This document shows positions 16,572-24,760 of a DNA stretch of 47,689 bases, one piece after another. The DNA is from an uncultured Prevotellaceae bacterium. Lineage in GTDB: Bacteria > Bacteroidota > Bacteroidia > Bacteroidales > Bacteroidaceae. Position 1 is the first letter of the stretch. The number at the start of each line of letters is the position of its first letter. The stretch lies in NCBI GenBank assembly GCA_902800495.1, contig CADCET010000026.1:1-47689 (forward strand). The letters are read 5' to 3'. The notes under the pieces were generated by a model that did not search any database, had not been told where the DNA came from, and saw nothing but the letters and a program-made list of their open reading frames with translations. The position numbers were made by a program, and so were the translations under genes.

Positions 16572-17648
16572 ATGGAAAACCAAATACAACTTGACCCGCA
16601 TGGTGAGTCGCTGCTGCAGCAATATCGCGACCTGCTCCCCACATTGGAACAGATAGAAAAGGATGCTTACAATCTGTTGCACGCTGCACTACGCGAACAG
16701 GGAATCTACGTCACGGCCATAGAGCACAGAGTGAAAACAGAAAAGTCGTTGGCCGGGAAACTGGAACTGAAAGGGGCAAAATACAAGAGTATAGACGACG
16801 TGACCGACCTGGTGGGCTTGCGTATCATCACCTTTTATACGGATGAGGTGGACAAGGTGGCGGCCATCGCCAAGCGCGTCTTTGACATCGACTGGCAGGA
16901 GAGCGTCGACAAGCGTAGGCACCAGCTTGACGCATTCGGCTACAATTCGCTGCATTACATCTGTCGGATGAAAGAAGGCGGACCGCGTTTTGAACTGCAG
17001 ATGCGCACGGCACTACAGCACGTATGGTCGACCATCGAGCATGATACAGGCTATAAGGGCGACTTTAAGATTCCCCGCGAGTATAAGCGGCAGTTCAGCC
17101 GTCTGGCAGGTATGCTGGAACTGGTCGACGACGAGTTCAGCCGCCTGCGCCTGTTGCTTACCGGCTACCGCCGCCGGATTCATGCGCTGGTCAAGAACGG
17201 GCAGCTTGACGACGTGCCGCTGTCGGCTGACTCGTTCCGCAGCTTCCTCAATCTGCACCCCTTTGACCGTTTGAACGGACGCATCGCCGCCGTTAATCAG
17301 GCCGAGATTTACCCTGTTTCCTTGATGCCCTATCTGCGGGTGCTCGAAGCGTTCGGGATGGAAACGCTCGGCGACGTGCAGCACTTCATCGACGAGAATA
17401 GTGATAATGCCCACCAGCTGGCACTATCACAATTGGCCATTACCGATCTCGATATCCTCTCTTCCAGCGCAGCCCTGCAGTACCTCTGCCTGGCTTACGT
17501 GCTGAAGCACGGTGGTGGACGTGATGGCCTGAAGAAATTCTATGATGCCATCAATGGTGAGGACGAAGCCAATGCCAGACTGGCTGACATGATGTTAGAG
17601 CAGGCGGGAACACTGCCTTTCATGAAATCAAAAAAAGGCAATTTGTAA
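16572..17648 (+). CDS. RelA/SpoT-domain alarmone synthetase-like protein
   Basis: 358 residues. Residues about 15-190 are a ppGpp-synthetase-type nucleotidyltransferase domain: RVKTEKSLAGKLELKG, DLVGLRIITFY, the GYNSLHY loop (conserved Tyr-x-Ser-Leu-His) and ELQMRTALQHVWSTIEHDTGYK, corresponding to the ExQxRT...H...YK signature of active synthetases. No HD hydrolase, TGS or ACT domain is present, so it is closer to a small alarmone synthetase than to RelA/SpoT. The C-terminal 170 residues are unassigned. The operon link to a nucleoside kinase suggests nucleotide-pool or stress signalling. A housekeeping or a toxic (toxSAS-like) role cannot be separated here; no small antitoxin gene is adjacent. 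Confidence 0.82.
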   Translation: MENQIQLDPHGESLLQQYRDLLPTLEQIEKDAYNLLHAALREQGIYVTAIEHRVKTEKSLAGKLELKGAKYKSIDDVTDLVGLRIITFYTDEVDKVAAIAKRVFDIDWQESVDKRRHQLDAFGYNSLHYICRMKEGGPRFELQMRTALQHVWSTIEHDTGYKGDFKIPREYKRQFSRLAGMLELVDDEFSRLRLLLTGYRRRIHALVKNGQLDDVPLSADSFRSFLNLHPFDRLNGRIAAVNQAEIYPVSLMPYLRVLEAFGMETLGDVQHFIDENSDNAHQLALSQLAITDLDILSSSAALQYLCLAYVLKHGGGRDGLKKFYDAINGEDEANARLADMMLEQAGTLPFMKSKKGNL

Positions 17649-17684
17649 CGACAATAGAAAACGGTGACTAAGTGGGCGGTACTG

Positions 17685-18275
17685 CTATTTCATCAGTTCT
17701 GCCAACTTGCTGAGCAATCCCTCGCCCCGCAGGTCTTTGGCCACGATGATGCCCTGCTGGTCGACGAGGACGTTGGCGGGGATAGAACGGATGTTGTAGA
17801 GTTCTGCGCCGGCACACTTCCAACCTTTGAGGTCGCTCATCTGCGGCCAGGTCATGCCTAACTGTTCAAGGGCGGCTATCCACGGCTCACGATTGTTGTC
17901 GAGCGACACGCCGATGACTTCGAAGCCCTGGGAGTGGTAGTCGGCGTAAGCTTGTACGATGGTGGGCATCTCTGCTCGGCAGGGTGGGCACCAGGAGGCC
18001 CAGAAGTCGATGAGGGTGTACTTGTTCTTGGCAACATAGTCGCTGACGGCGACATCGTTGCCCTGTACGCCAGGCAGTTTGAAGTCAATGTACTTGTTGC
18101 CTACCTCGGTGCCCTCAGCGGGCGAATCGCTGGGCGCACTATCGGTACTCTCAGCGGGTGAACCGCTGGGCGCACTGAGTGCCTGCTCTTGGGTGGAGGG
18201 GGTGTTGCTGCTGCCTTTCATCTGGCAGGCGGTGAACAGTATGGCTGCGATGCTAAGTGCGAAAATTTTTTTCAT
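17685..18275 (-). CDS. TlpA/ResA-like thioredoxin-fold lipoprotein
   Basis: 196 residues. The lipoprotein signal ends in FTAC (Cys17). A Ser/Pro/Ala/Glu-rich linker (about 34-57) holds a duplicated 12-residue unit, SAPSGSPAESTD and SAPSDSPAEGTE. The rest is an AhpC-TSA/thioredoxin-like domain with the redox motif WASWCPPCRAEMP and a cis-Pro region (RSIPANVLVD). It probably reduces or isomerises envelope disulfides, or acts in cytochrome maturation. It is the last gene of the rpoN-purE-ispG operon, starting 4 nt after ispG. It faces the alarmone synthetase gene tail to tail with no clear terminator. Confidence 0.9.
   Translation of the reverse strand: MKKIFALSIAAILFTACQMKGSSNTPSTQEQALSAPSGSPAESTDSAPSDSPAEGTEVGNKYIDFKLPGVQGNDVAVSDYVAKNKYTLIDFWASWCPPCRAEMPTIVQAYADYHSQGFEVIGVSLDNNREPWIAALEQLGMTWPQMSDLKGWKCAGAELYNIRSIPANVLVDQQGIIVAKDLRGEGLLSKLAELMK
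18105..18176 (-). repeat. 36-nt direct repeat encoding the TlpA linker
   Basis: Two adjacent units of about 36 nt encode the 12-residue Ser/Pro-rich repeats of the linker. The unit length keeps frame, so copy-number change would alter linker length only. Confidence 0.7.
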
Positions 18276-18279
18276 GTCG

Positions 18280-19674
18280 TTATTGTTTTTGGTCGTTATT
18301 GATGAGTTCTAACAGTCGGTCGACAGCCTCTTCCTCGGGGATGTTCTTCAGTACGCATTCTTTCTGGCGGTACAACGAGATCTTGCCGCGACCGGCGCCG
18401 ACGTAGCCGTAATCGGCATCGGCCATCTCGCCGGGACCGTTGACAATGCAGCCCATGATGCCGATTTTCAGACCGACCAGATGGCTGGTAGCAGCCTTGA
18501 TGCGGCGAATGGTGTCCTGTAGGTTGTAGAGCGTACGTCCGCAGCCGGGGCAGGAGATGTACTCCGTCTTGGTGAACTTGATGCGCGCGGCCTGCAGGAT
18601 ACTGTCGGCTAAAGAAGTGAAGAGTGAAGAGTGAAGAGTGAAGAATTGGCTATCGCCGATAGGGCGTAACTCCAGCTTCGTGGCTTTGCGGTCGATGAGC
18701 AGAGCACCGACGGCCATGGCGGCCTTCAACTGTAAAGTCTCTTGGTCGGGGGCGTCGAGGGTCAGGGTGATGGTGTCATCCTTGATGGAAGCCTCGGCTT
18801 CGGCCCGCAGGTGTGTACACTCCGGAATTAGCTCTACGAGCTTGCGGGCAACGGGAATCTCGCACTCCGGCTCCTCGCTGAGCGAGACACGGATGGTGTC
18901 GCCGATGCCCTCAGTGAGCAGAGCGCCGATGCCTACTGCTGACTTGATGCGACCGTCCTCGCCCTCACCGGCTTCTGTCACGCCAAGATGCAGGGGGTAG
19001 TGCATATCCTCGGCATCCATCGTCTTGACGAGCAGACGCACGGTGGTGACCATGACCACGGTGTTAGAGGCTTTGATGCTGATGACAACATCGTCGAACT
19101 GCTCGCGACGGAAGATGCGTAGAAACTCCATACAACTCTCGACGATGCCCTCGGGGGTATCGCCGTAGCGCGACATGATGCGGTCGGAGAGCGAACCGTG
19201 GTTGACGCCTATGCGTACGGCGGTGTGGTGCTCCTTACAGATATTGATAAAGGGCACGAGCTTCTCTTCAATCTTCTTCAGTTCGGCGGCGTACTCCTCG
19301 TCGGTATATTCTAAGTGTTTAAAGGTGCGGCCGGGGTCAACATAGTTGCCGGGATTGATGCGCACCTTCTCGCAGTACTGGGCGGCGATGTCGGCAGTAT
19401 GGGCGGTGAAATGGACGTCGGCCACCAATGGCTGTGTATAGCCGTCGGCCTTCAGGCGGGCCGAGATGTTTTTCATGTTCTCGGCCTCGCGGGTTCCCTG
19501 CGTGGTGAAGCGCACGATTTCGCCACCGGCATCGATGATACGCTTGGCCTGAGCTACGCTGGCCTCTGTATCGTTGGTATCGGTGGTGGCCATCGACTGG
19601 ATGCGGATGGGATTGTCGCCGCCGATGGCTATCTGACCAACATGGCAGACACTACTAATTCGTCTTGTACTCAT
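18280..19674 (-). CDS. ispG: 4-hydroxy-3-methylbut-2-enyl-diphosphate synthase
   Basis: 464 residues. IspG (GcpE) converts MEcPP to HMBPP in the methylerythritol phosphate pathway of isoprenoid synthesis. The N-terminal TIM barrel is clear (IQSMATTDTNDTEASVAQ, RINPGNY, RIGVNHGSLS). The C-terminal 4Fe-4S domain has CPGCGRT and GIMGCIVNGPGEMADADYG. Between barrel and Fe-S domain is only a short linker, whereas many Bacteroidota IspG proteins carry a large inserted domain and exceed 600 residues (family knowledge, not checked). A heptamer repeat sits exactly at this junction. The start overlaps the end of purE by 20 nt. Confidence 0.93.
   Translation of the reverse strand: MSTRRISSVCHVGQIAIGGDNPIRIQSMATTDTNDTEASVAQAKRIIDAGGEIVRFTTQGTREAENMKNISARLKADGYTQPLVADVHFTAHTADIAAQYCEKVRINPGNYVDPGRTFKHLEYTDEEYAAELKKIEEKLVPFINICKEHHTAVRIGVNHGSLSDRIMSRYGDTPEGIVESCMEFLRIFRREQFDDVVISIKASNTVVMVTTVRLLVKTMDAEDMHYPLHLGVTEAGEGEDGRIKSAVGIGALLTEGIGDTIRVSLSEEPECEIPVARKLVELIPECTHLRAEAEASIKDDTITLTLDAPDQETLQLKAAMAVGALLIDRKATKLELRPIGDSQFFTLHSSLFTSLADSILQAARIKFTKTEYISCPGCGRTLYNLQDTIRRIKAATSHLVGLKIGIMGCIVNGPGEMADADYGYVGAGRGKISLYRQKECVLKNIPEEEAVDRLLELINNDQKQ
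18617..18644 (-). repeat. Four exact heptamer copies inside ispG
   Basis: GTGAAGA (plus strand) is repeated four times without change and encodes part of FFTLHSSLFTS, around residues 344-353. The unit is not a multiple of three, so gain or loss of one copy would shift frame. Confidence 0.85.
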
Positions 19675-20161
19675 ACTTTACTTCGGCTAAGTCGCGGTTG
19701 GCCTTCTCAATCTTGGCTTTCAGACCGGCCTTGTAGTCGGCGAGACGCCGGGCAATAGCCTCGTCGCTGAGTGCTAACATCTCAACGGCAAGGATGGCGG
19801 CGTTTTGGGCGCCGTTAACGCCGACGGTGGCCACGGGGATGCCCGGTGGCATCTGGATGATGCTGAGCATGGCGTCGAGACCGTCGAGCATGCCCTTGAT
19901 GGGGACGCCGATGACGGGGAGCGTGGTGGAGGCGGCAATGACGCCCGGCAATGCGGCGGCCATACCGGCAGCAGCGATGATGACTTTCAGACCGCGGTCC
20001 TTGGCGCCGCGGGCGAATTGCTCGACGGCGTCGGGGGTGCGGTGGGCCGAAAGGGCGTTGACTTCGAAAGGAATCTGCAGCTCGTCGAGCTGCTTGCAGG
20101 CTTTTTCCATGACGGGCAGGTCGCTGGTGCTGCCCATGATGATGCTAACTAATGGTTTCAT
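19655..20161 (-). CDS. purE: N5-carboxyaminoimidazole ribonucleotide mutase
   Basis: 168 residues, normal for class I PurE, which rearranges N5-CAIR to CAIR in purine synthesis. Signature segments are IIMGSTSDLPVMEKA, the loop VNALSAHRTPDA with the conserved AHR, AAAGMAAALPGVIA, and PGIPVATVGVNGAQNAAILA. It overlaps ispG by 20 nt. The 74-nt gap from the upstream PAP2 gene holds a 9-nt tandem repeat and no TAnnTTTG element, so purE is probably read from the rpoN-operon promoter. Confidence 0.96.
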   Translation of the reverse strand: MKPLVSIIMGSTSDLPVMEKACKQLDELQIPFEVNALSAHRTPDAVEQFARGAKDRGLKVIIAAAGMAAALPGVIAASTTLPVIGVPIKGMLDGLDAMLSIIQMPPGIPVATVGVNGAQNAAILAVEMLALSDEAIARRLADYKAGLKAKIEKANRDLAEVKYEYKTN

Positions 20162-20171
20162 ATTTTTTTTT

Positions 20172-20243
20172 CTTATGGGTCTTATGGGTCTTATGGGACT
20201 TATGGGTCTTATGGGACTTATAGGTTTTATAGGACTTATAGGT
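20172..20243. repeat. Eight-unit 9-nt tandem repeat between PAP2 gene and purE
   Basis: Eight consecutive 9-nt units of the form CTTATrGGw run from 20172 to 20243. The last unit supplies the stop codon and final codon of the PAP2 gene. A related array on the same strand lies inside the gene at 29129. Confidence 0.85.
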
Positions 20244-20856
20244 AAATAATGCCGACAATGGCACAGACGACGCCGACGAGGAAGCCGACGACGACCTGTG
20301 CGAGGGTGTGCTGTCGCAGGATAATACGGCTACTGCCGAGGACACCGGCGATGATGAGCACCAGGCAGAACCACCACGTAGGGTTGAAGCGGAACACCTC
20401 GGAGAAGATGAACAGGGCGCCTGCCACACCGCCGATAGCGGCTGTGTGGGTGGAGATTTTCCACCAGACGTTGATGAGTGCGCATACAATCTGGATGATG
20501 AGTGCGCTGAAGACGATGCTGCGCATGAAGTAGGGCGTGTGCATCTGCTCCATCATATACAGACAGGCAAAGTAGCAGAGTATGGAGATGACGTATGGTA
20601 CAACGCGCCGCTCCTTGGTACCAAGTTCTATGAGTGACCACCCCTGGTAGCGTCGGTAGAGGTGGATGAGGAACGTGGGCAGGAGGATGGTAAAGAAATA
20701 GACCACTGCCAGCACAAAGAACTTGTAGGAAGTGAGGTATTGGTTGAGGTAACTTAAAAAGAACAGGGCCACCAATCCTAAGATGGGCAGATAGAATGGT
20801 GTGAAGATCATGCTGACCACCCTGGCCGTCAATATGATTTGTTTCTCTCGTGTCAT
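20236..20856 (-). CDS. PAP2-like membrane phosphatase
   Basis: 206 residues with about five to six membrane helices. PAP2 motif pieces are visible: KERRVVPY (81-88), the middle S-x-H in KISTHTAA (Ser135, His137), and SRIILRQHTLAQ (Ser176-Arg177, His183). The position usually held by Asp four residues after the last His is Gln187. Likely substrates are lipid phosphates or undecaprenyl diphosphate. It starts inside the rpoN stop (4-nt ATGA overlap). The C-terminus ends in the 9-nt repeat array, where another frame stays open through the whole array. Confidence 0.75.
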   Translation of the reverse strand: MTREKQIILTARVVSMIFTPFYLPILGLVALFFLSYLNQYLTSYKFFVLAVVYFFTILLPTFLIHLYRRYQGWSLIELGTKERRVVPYVISILCYFACLYMMEQMHTPYFMRSIVFSALIIQIVCALINVWWKISTHTAAIGGVAGALFIFSEVFRFNPTWWFCLVLIIAGVLGSSRIILRQHTLAQVVVGFLVGVVCAIVGIIYL

Positions 20857-22346
20857 TTTCTGAGTCTTGCTACTGGTATGCCTAATTGTTCACGATATTT
20901 GGCAACGGTGCGGCGGGCAATGGGGTAGCCCCGCTGGCTGAGCATCTGGGTCAGTATCTCGTCGCTGAGTGGTTTGCGTTTGTCTTCATTGTCGACGATG
21001 TCGCGCAAGACTGCCTTGATTTCGCGGGTTGACAGTTCCTCGCCCTGCTCCGTGGTATAGCTGTCGCTGAAGAAGTGGCGCAGGGGGAATGTGCCCCAGC
21101 GCGTTTGGGCGTATTTGGAGTTCGATACGCGTGAGACGGTTGACAGGTCAAGCCCCGTGCGTTCGGCCACGTCTTTCAGTATCATGGGACGAAGGGATGC
21201 TTCGTCGCCGTCGAGGAAGAACTGGCGTTGCAGTTGGATGATGGCCTGCATGGTGATGGTCAGCGTATGACGGCGCATACGGATAGCCTCGATGAAACTC
21301 TGGGCGGCATCGACTTTCTTCTTGATATAGAGTAGGGCTTCCTTGGTCTGGCGCGTCATGTGGTCTTTGTTCTGCTGATACTCTCTCATAGAATCGGCAA
21401 ACGACTGCGACACCTGTAGCTCGGGCATCTCACCCTGGTTGAGTGTGAAGGTGATGGTGCCGTCGTCATGGGTGTCGACGATGAAGTCGGGTGTAATCTG
21501 TTGCATGCTGCGCCCGACAGCCTCGCCCATAGCAGCTCCCGGCTTGGGGTTCAGCCGACGCAGTTCACCGAACAATGCCTTAGCTTGCAGGTCGCTTAGT
21601 TTCAGCGCGGTTTGAATACGATCCCAGCGCTTCTTGGTAAAAGCTTCAAAGTAGTTGGTGATGACGGTCTGCATCAGTTTTTTCAGTCGCGAGTCTTCTC
21701 GCCGGTTAATCTGTAGCAGCAGACATTCCTGCAATGAGCGGGCACCGATGCCGGCAGGGTCAAACTGTTGTAGCTGGTGAAGTACCCGTTCTATCTGTCG
21801 GGGTGTTGTGTCGATATTATGGTAGATGGCCAGTTCGTCGCTGATGGCGTCGAGTGGCTTGCGCAGCAGACCGTCGTCGTCGAGTGAGCCGATGAGGTAT
21901 TCCATAATGTCGCGCTCGGTATCTGTCAGGTTGGCCAGTCCCATCTGCTCTTTCAACTGGTCGTAGAAAGAGGTGTAGTCTCCGTAGATAATGTCTTCGC
22001 GCTCCTCCGTGTTGCTATGGTTGTAGACGGGCAGGTCTTCATCGTCGCGGCCAATGGAGGCGAGAGCTTCGTCGAGTGCCGATTGGCGGTCTTCGCGCTC
22101 GCGCTGGGCATCGTAATCTTCGGGTGCGTCAGTATAATCCGTGTATTCCGTAGGCTCGGCGTATTCTGGATTGTCTGTCTCAACCTCCAAAGCGGGGTTG
22201 TCGTTCATCTCGGTGTTGATACGCTCCAGAAGCTGGGTGACAGGCAGCTCGACCAACTGTGCGTAAAGCAGCTGTTGCTGAGAGAAACTTTGTGCAAGCT
22301 TCTGTTCCTGTTTCTGTTCCTGTATGAGTCCTGCCTTCTCGTTCAT
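20853..22346 (-). CDS. rpoN: RNA polymerase sigma-54 factor
   Basis: 497 residues from the ATG at 22346. Sigma-54 directs transcription at -24/-12 promoters and needs AAA+ activators. Region I is Gln/Leu-rich (QEQKQEQKLAQSFSQQQLL), region II is acidic (about 60-110), the core-binding domain follows, and the RpoN box is ARRTVAKYRE close to the C-terminus (GIPVARLR). The frame is open to 22487, but the extra part lies inside the upstream gene. The chosen ATG overlaps that gene's stop as ATGA, a typical coupled start. No enhancer-binding protein gene is in this window. Confidence 0.95.
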   Translation of the reverse strand: MNEKAGLIQEQKQEQKLAQSFSQQQLLYAQLVELPVTQLLERINTEMNDNPALEVETDNPEYAEPTEYTDYTDAPEDYDAQREREDRQSALDEALASIGRDDEDLPVYNHSNTEEREDIIYGDYTSFYDQLKEQMGLANLTDTERDIMEYLIGSLDDDGLLRKPLDAISDELAIYHNIDTTPRQIERVLHQLQQFDPAGIGARSLQECLLLQINRREDSRLKKLMQTVITNYFEAFTKKRWDRIQTALKLSDLQAKALFGELRRLNPKPGAAMGEAVGRSMQQITPDFIVDTHDDGTITFTLNQGEMPELQVSQSFADSMREYQQNKDHMTRQTKEALLYIKKKVDAAQSFIEAIRMRRHTLTITMQAIIQLQRQFFLDGDEASLRPMILKDVAERTGLDLSTVSRVSNSKYAQTRWGTFPLRHFFSDSYTTEQGEELSTREIKAVLRDIVDNEDKRKPLSDEILTQMLSQRGYPIARRTVAKYREQLGIPVARLRK

Positions 22347-22990
22347 CGATAGTATTCTTTCAGTTGTTCGGCCAATACTGCCAGCTTCTCCGTGTCGTCG
22401 TTGCCGTAGCGTTGCCAAATGACCTGACAAGGTTCCAACAGGGGACTGGTGGTGACATGGCGGCGCTTTAAGTATGGGTCGCAGCATTTGAAGACGTCTA
22501 ACAGGGCGGCGACCTCGTCGGCGGTGATGCCAATAAGACGTGCCAGCTCCTGTACCTCGGGCGTGGCCTTGACCATCGTTGCCGGTGTCAGGCGGAAGTA
22601 GAGGTCGAGCACCAGTGTCAGGGCGACCGGCGTCAGTTGTTGCTGACCGTCAATAGGCTGCCAGTCTCTTTCCCAGGTCTCGTTCACTTCGACACCATCG
22701 TAGAATTCGTCGGCTCGTCCGAAACCTTTCATCTCGCGCAGCAAACGGGCGGCACGGGTCAGTTTGCGGGGATTGTCGTAATACGTGAGCCAGATACGCT
22801 CGATACGTGGAGTCTCGATAGCATCTATCTGCTGCATCTTTGTGGCCAGTACTTGGGGATGGATGTGCAACTCCAGTCCTAACTTCACCATATCGCGACT
22901 GTAGAGTGGTTTTACACCGGCTGGCTTGCGGAGATAAATCTGCATGAGCAACAGCCAATAGTCATCGTGCCATTTCTGTTTTTTTGTCAT
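22343..22990 (-). CDS. Protein of unknown function, first gene of the rpoN operon
   Basis: 215 residues from the ATG at 22990. The frame is open to 23020, but that start overlaps the -7 element at 23018-23025, so 22990 is chosen. It is soluble and mostly helical, with no signal peptide or known motif. It is rich in Leu, Arg and aromatic residues (KWHDDYWLLLMQIYLRKP, RIWLTYYDNPRKLTRAARLL). ATGA overlap with rpoN implies coupled translation and a possible link to sigma-54 function or regulation. I do not recognise the family. Confidence 0.8.
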   Translation of the reverse strand: MTKKQKWHDDYWLLLMQIYLRKPAGVKPLYSRDMVKLGLELHIHPQVLATKMQQIDAIETPRIERIWLTYYDNPRKLTRAARLLREMKGFGRADEFYDGVEVNETWERDWQPIDGQQQLTPVALTLVLDLYFRLTPATMVKATPEVQELARLIGITADEVAALLDVFKCCDPYLKRRHVTTSPLLEPCQVIWQRYGNDDTEKLAVLAEQLKEYYR

Positions 22991-23017
22991 AACGCTGTAA
23001 GTTCGCCGAATTTTCGG

Positions 23018-23025
23018 CAAAGATA
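23018..23025 (-). promoter_or_regulatory. -7 element of the rpoN-purE-ispG operon
   Basis: CAAAGATA on the plus strand reads TATCTTTG on the minus strand, 27 nt before the start codon at 22990. It is the only such element seen for the six genes down to 17685. A CCGAATTTTCGG palindrome lies next to it (about 23005-23016). Confidence 0.65.
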
Positions 23026-23081
23026 CAAAATAAAAATTATTTCTGCAATCTAAAACGGAAAAAGTTCTACGAAAAAACTAA

Positions 23082-23792
23082 TTATGCTAATGTGAACTGC
23101 TCCAGGAACTGCATAACCTCGTCTTTGTTGTTGTCGGAGATGGGAATGAGATCCTCGCCAAATACCAGTCTCTGCTTGTCGACGGCTGTCACGTTGGTCA
23201 TGTGGGCAATATACGAGCGGTGGGTGCGCATGAATTCGGGGTAGGGCAGCAGCTCTTCCAAGCGCTTCATGTTGATAAGCGATGTGATGCGGTCGCCATT
23301 GGCCAATATGATACGGACGTAATCCTTCAGTCCCTCGATGTAGAGGATGTCGTCGAGCACGACGCGTACCAGGCGGTAGTCGCTCTTGACGAAGATGAAA
23401 CGCTGTTTGTCGATACTGTTCAGGTGCTGTTGCATCTCGAACCATTTCAGGGCTTTGTCAGACGTTTCTAAGAATTTGTCGAAGCTGATGGGCTTGAGCA
23501 GGTAGTCGAAGGCTGAGACCTTGTAGCCTTCGATGGCATACTCCTTGAAGGCCGTGGTGAAGACAATGCGTGTTTGGTTGGGAATGAGTTTGCTCAGTTC
23601 CAGTCCTGACAGTTCGGGCATCTGGATGTCGAGGAACAACAGGTCGACAGGTTTCCGGCGCAGGTCGGCCATAGCCGTTAACGCGCTGTTGTAAGTGCCT
23701 GTCAGGAAGAGGAATGGAATGTCCTTGACATAGCTTTCTAAAAGCTGTGCAGCCAAGGGCTCGTCGTCGATGATAGCGCAGTTAAGTGTCAT
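23082..23792 (-). CDS. LytTR-family response regulator
   Basis: 236 residues. An N-terminal receiver domain has the acidic pocket IIDDEP and phospho-acceptor Asp55 in LLFLDIQMPELSG, with Thr and Lys at FTTAF and LLKPIS. The C-terminal LytTR DNA-binding domain (about 135-236) is recognised by KSDYRLVRVVLDDILYIEGLKDYVRI and FMRTHRSYIAHM. It begins 5 nt after the kinase gene and is the last gene of the yitT operon. It probably regulates this operon or envelope genes; targets are unknown. Confidence 0.93.
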   Translation of the reverse strand: MTLNCAIIDDEPLAAQLLESYVKDIPFLFLTGTYNSALTAMADLRRKPVDLLFLDIQMPELSGLELSKLIPNQTRIVFTTAFKEYAIEGYKVSAFDYLLKPISFDKFLETSDKALKWFEMQQHLNSIDKQRFIFVKSDYRLVRVVLDDILYIEGLKDYVRIILANGDRITSLINMKRLEELLPYPEFMRTHRSYIAHMTNVTAVDKQRLVFGEDLIPISDNNKDEVMQFLEQFTLA

Positions 23793-23797
23793 GGGCG

Positions 23798-24760
23798 TTA
23801 GGTGTTTAGTGGAGTGATGGTGATATGTGATTGATAGATTTTGCCGGCGTCAGCTGGTCCATAATGCCAAGTGTAATGGCCGGGATAGGCTAATTCCAGA
23901 CGTCGTTGTACTTGTGTCAGTCCGATGCCGTGACCGCTATGGTCGTCGTCGTTTTTCTGATAGTTGGAATTTTCTATCAAGAAGTCGATATGTTGGCTGT
24001 CGGCTTCTAAGCTGATATGTACGAAGCTGGGCTTGTTCATACTGATACCATGTTTGAAGGCGTTCTCTACTAACGGTATGAGTAGGAGTGGTGCGATGGT
24101 CACTTCGCTCTTGTCCAGCGAGAAGTCAAACTTGACGTCTACCGAGTCGGGGAGCCGTAGTTTCATGAGTTTGACATAATTCTGCAGGAAGTCAATCTCG
24201 CTTTCGATGCTGACGAATTGCTCAAGGTTGTCGTAGAGCATGTGCCGTAACATGGCCGACAGCTCTTGGATGGCTTCCTGTGCACGGTGGGAGTCGAAAG
24301 CGGTCAGCGCATAGATGTTGTTCAGTGTGTTCAGTAGGAAGTGCGGATTCGTCTGGTAGCGCAGGTTGCTTAACTCTGCGGTGACTTGTGCCTGCTCTGC
24401 CTTTAGGCGGGCTGCCTCAGACTCTTGCCAGTGCTTGGCCATTCTTGTCGAGATAGCAATGATGACGGTTACTGTCAGATTGAAGACATAGCCATTGTTA
24501 GTGCCGACCCAGTGGTGCATGGCAAAAGCAAAGGCAAAGACGAGGAATATGTCAATCATCCACACCGAAGCCTTATGGCCGTCCATGTAGAGCGAGGCCA
24601 TCCATGTATAGTTCAGGTAGAAAATGGCAACCACCGGCGCTGTCGGCAGGAGTATGGTAGGGAAGTTATGCGGCCCGAAGGTCATAGGCAGCAGGAAGAG
24701 CACTGACCAGGTGGCAACGTGTGACAGGATGGTGTATAGTCGCTTGTCGTTCAATGCCAT
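23798..24760 (-). CDS. LytS-type sensor histidine kinase
   Basis: 320 residues from the ATG at 24760. The frame is open to 24982, but the extra part lies inside the aminotransferase gene. Four membrane helices fill residues 10-105 with no sizeable external domain. The His_kinase domain carries phospho-acceptor His140 in RYQTNPHFLLNTLNNIYAL. The ATPase part has PLVENAFKHGI (N box) and HSGHGIGLTQVQRRL (G box). Cognate of the LytTR regulator that follows. It overlaps the aminotransferase gene by 10 nt. The signal is unknown and may be sensed in the membrane. Confidence 0.92.
   Translation of the reverse strand: MALNDKRLYTILSHVATWSVLFLLPMTFGPHNFPTILLPTAPVVAIFYLNYTWMASLYMDGHKASVWMIDIFLVFAFAFAMHHWVGTNNGYVFNLTVTVIIAISTRMAKHWQESEAARLKAEQAQVTAELSNLRYQTNPHFLLNTLNNIYALTAFDSHRAQEAIQELSAMLRHMLYDNLEQFVSIESEIDFLQNYVKLMKLRLPDSVDVKFDFSLDKSEVTIAPLLLIPLVENAFKHGISMNKPSFVHISLEADSQHIDFLIENSNYQKNDDDHSGHGIGLTQVQRRLELAYPGHYTWHYGPADAGKIYQSHITITPLNT

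Noticed and set aside
22347-22487. N-terminal extension of rpoN
   Set aside because: It lies within the upstream gene, and the residues do not resemble sigma-54 region I, which begins at the ATG at 22346.
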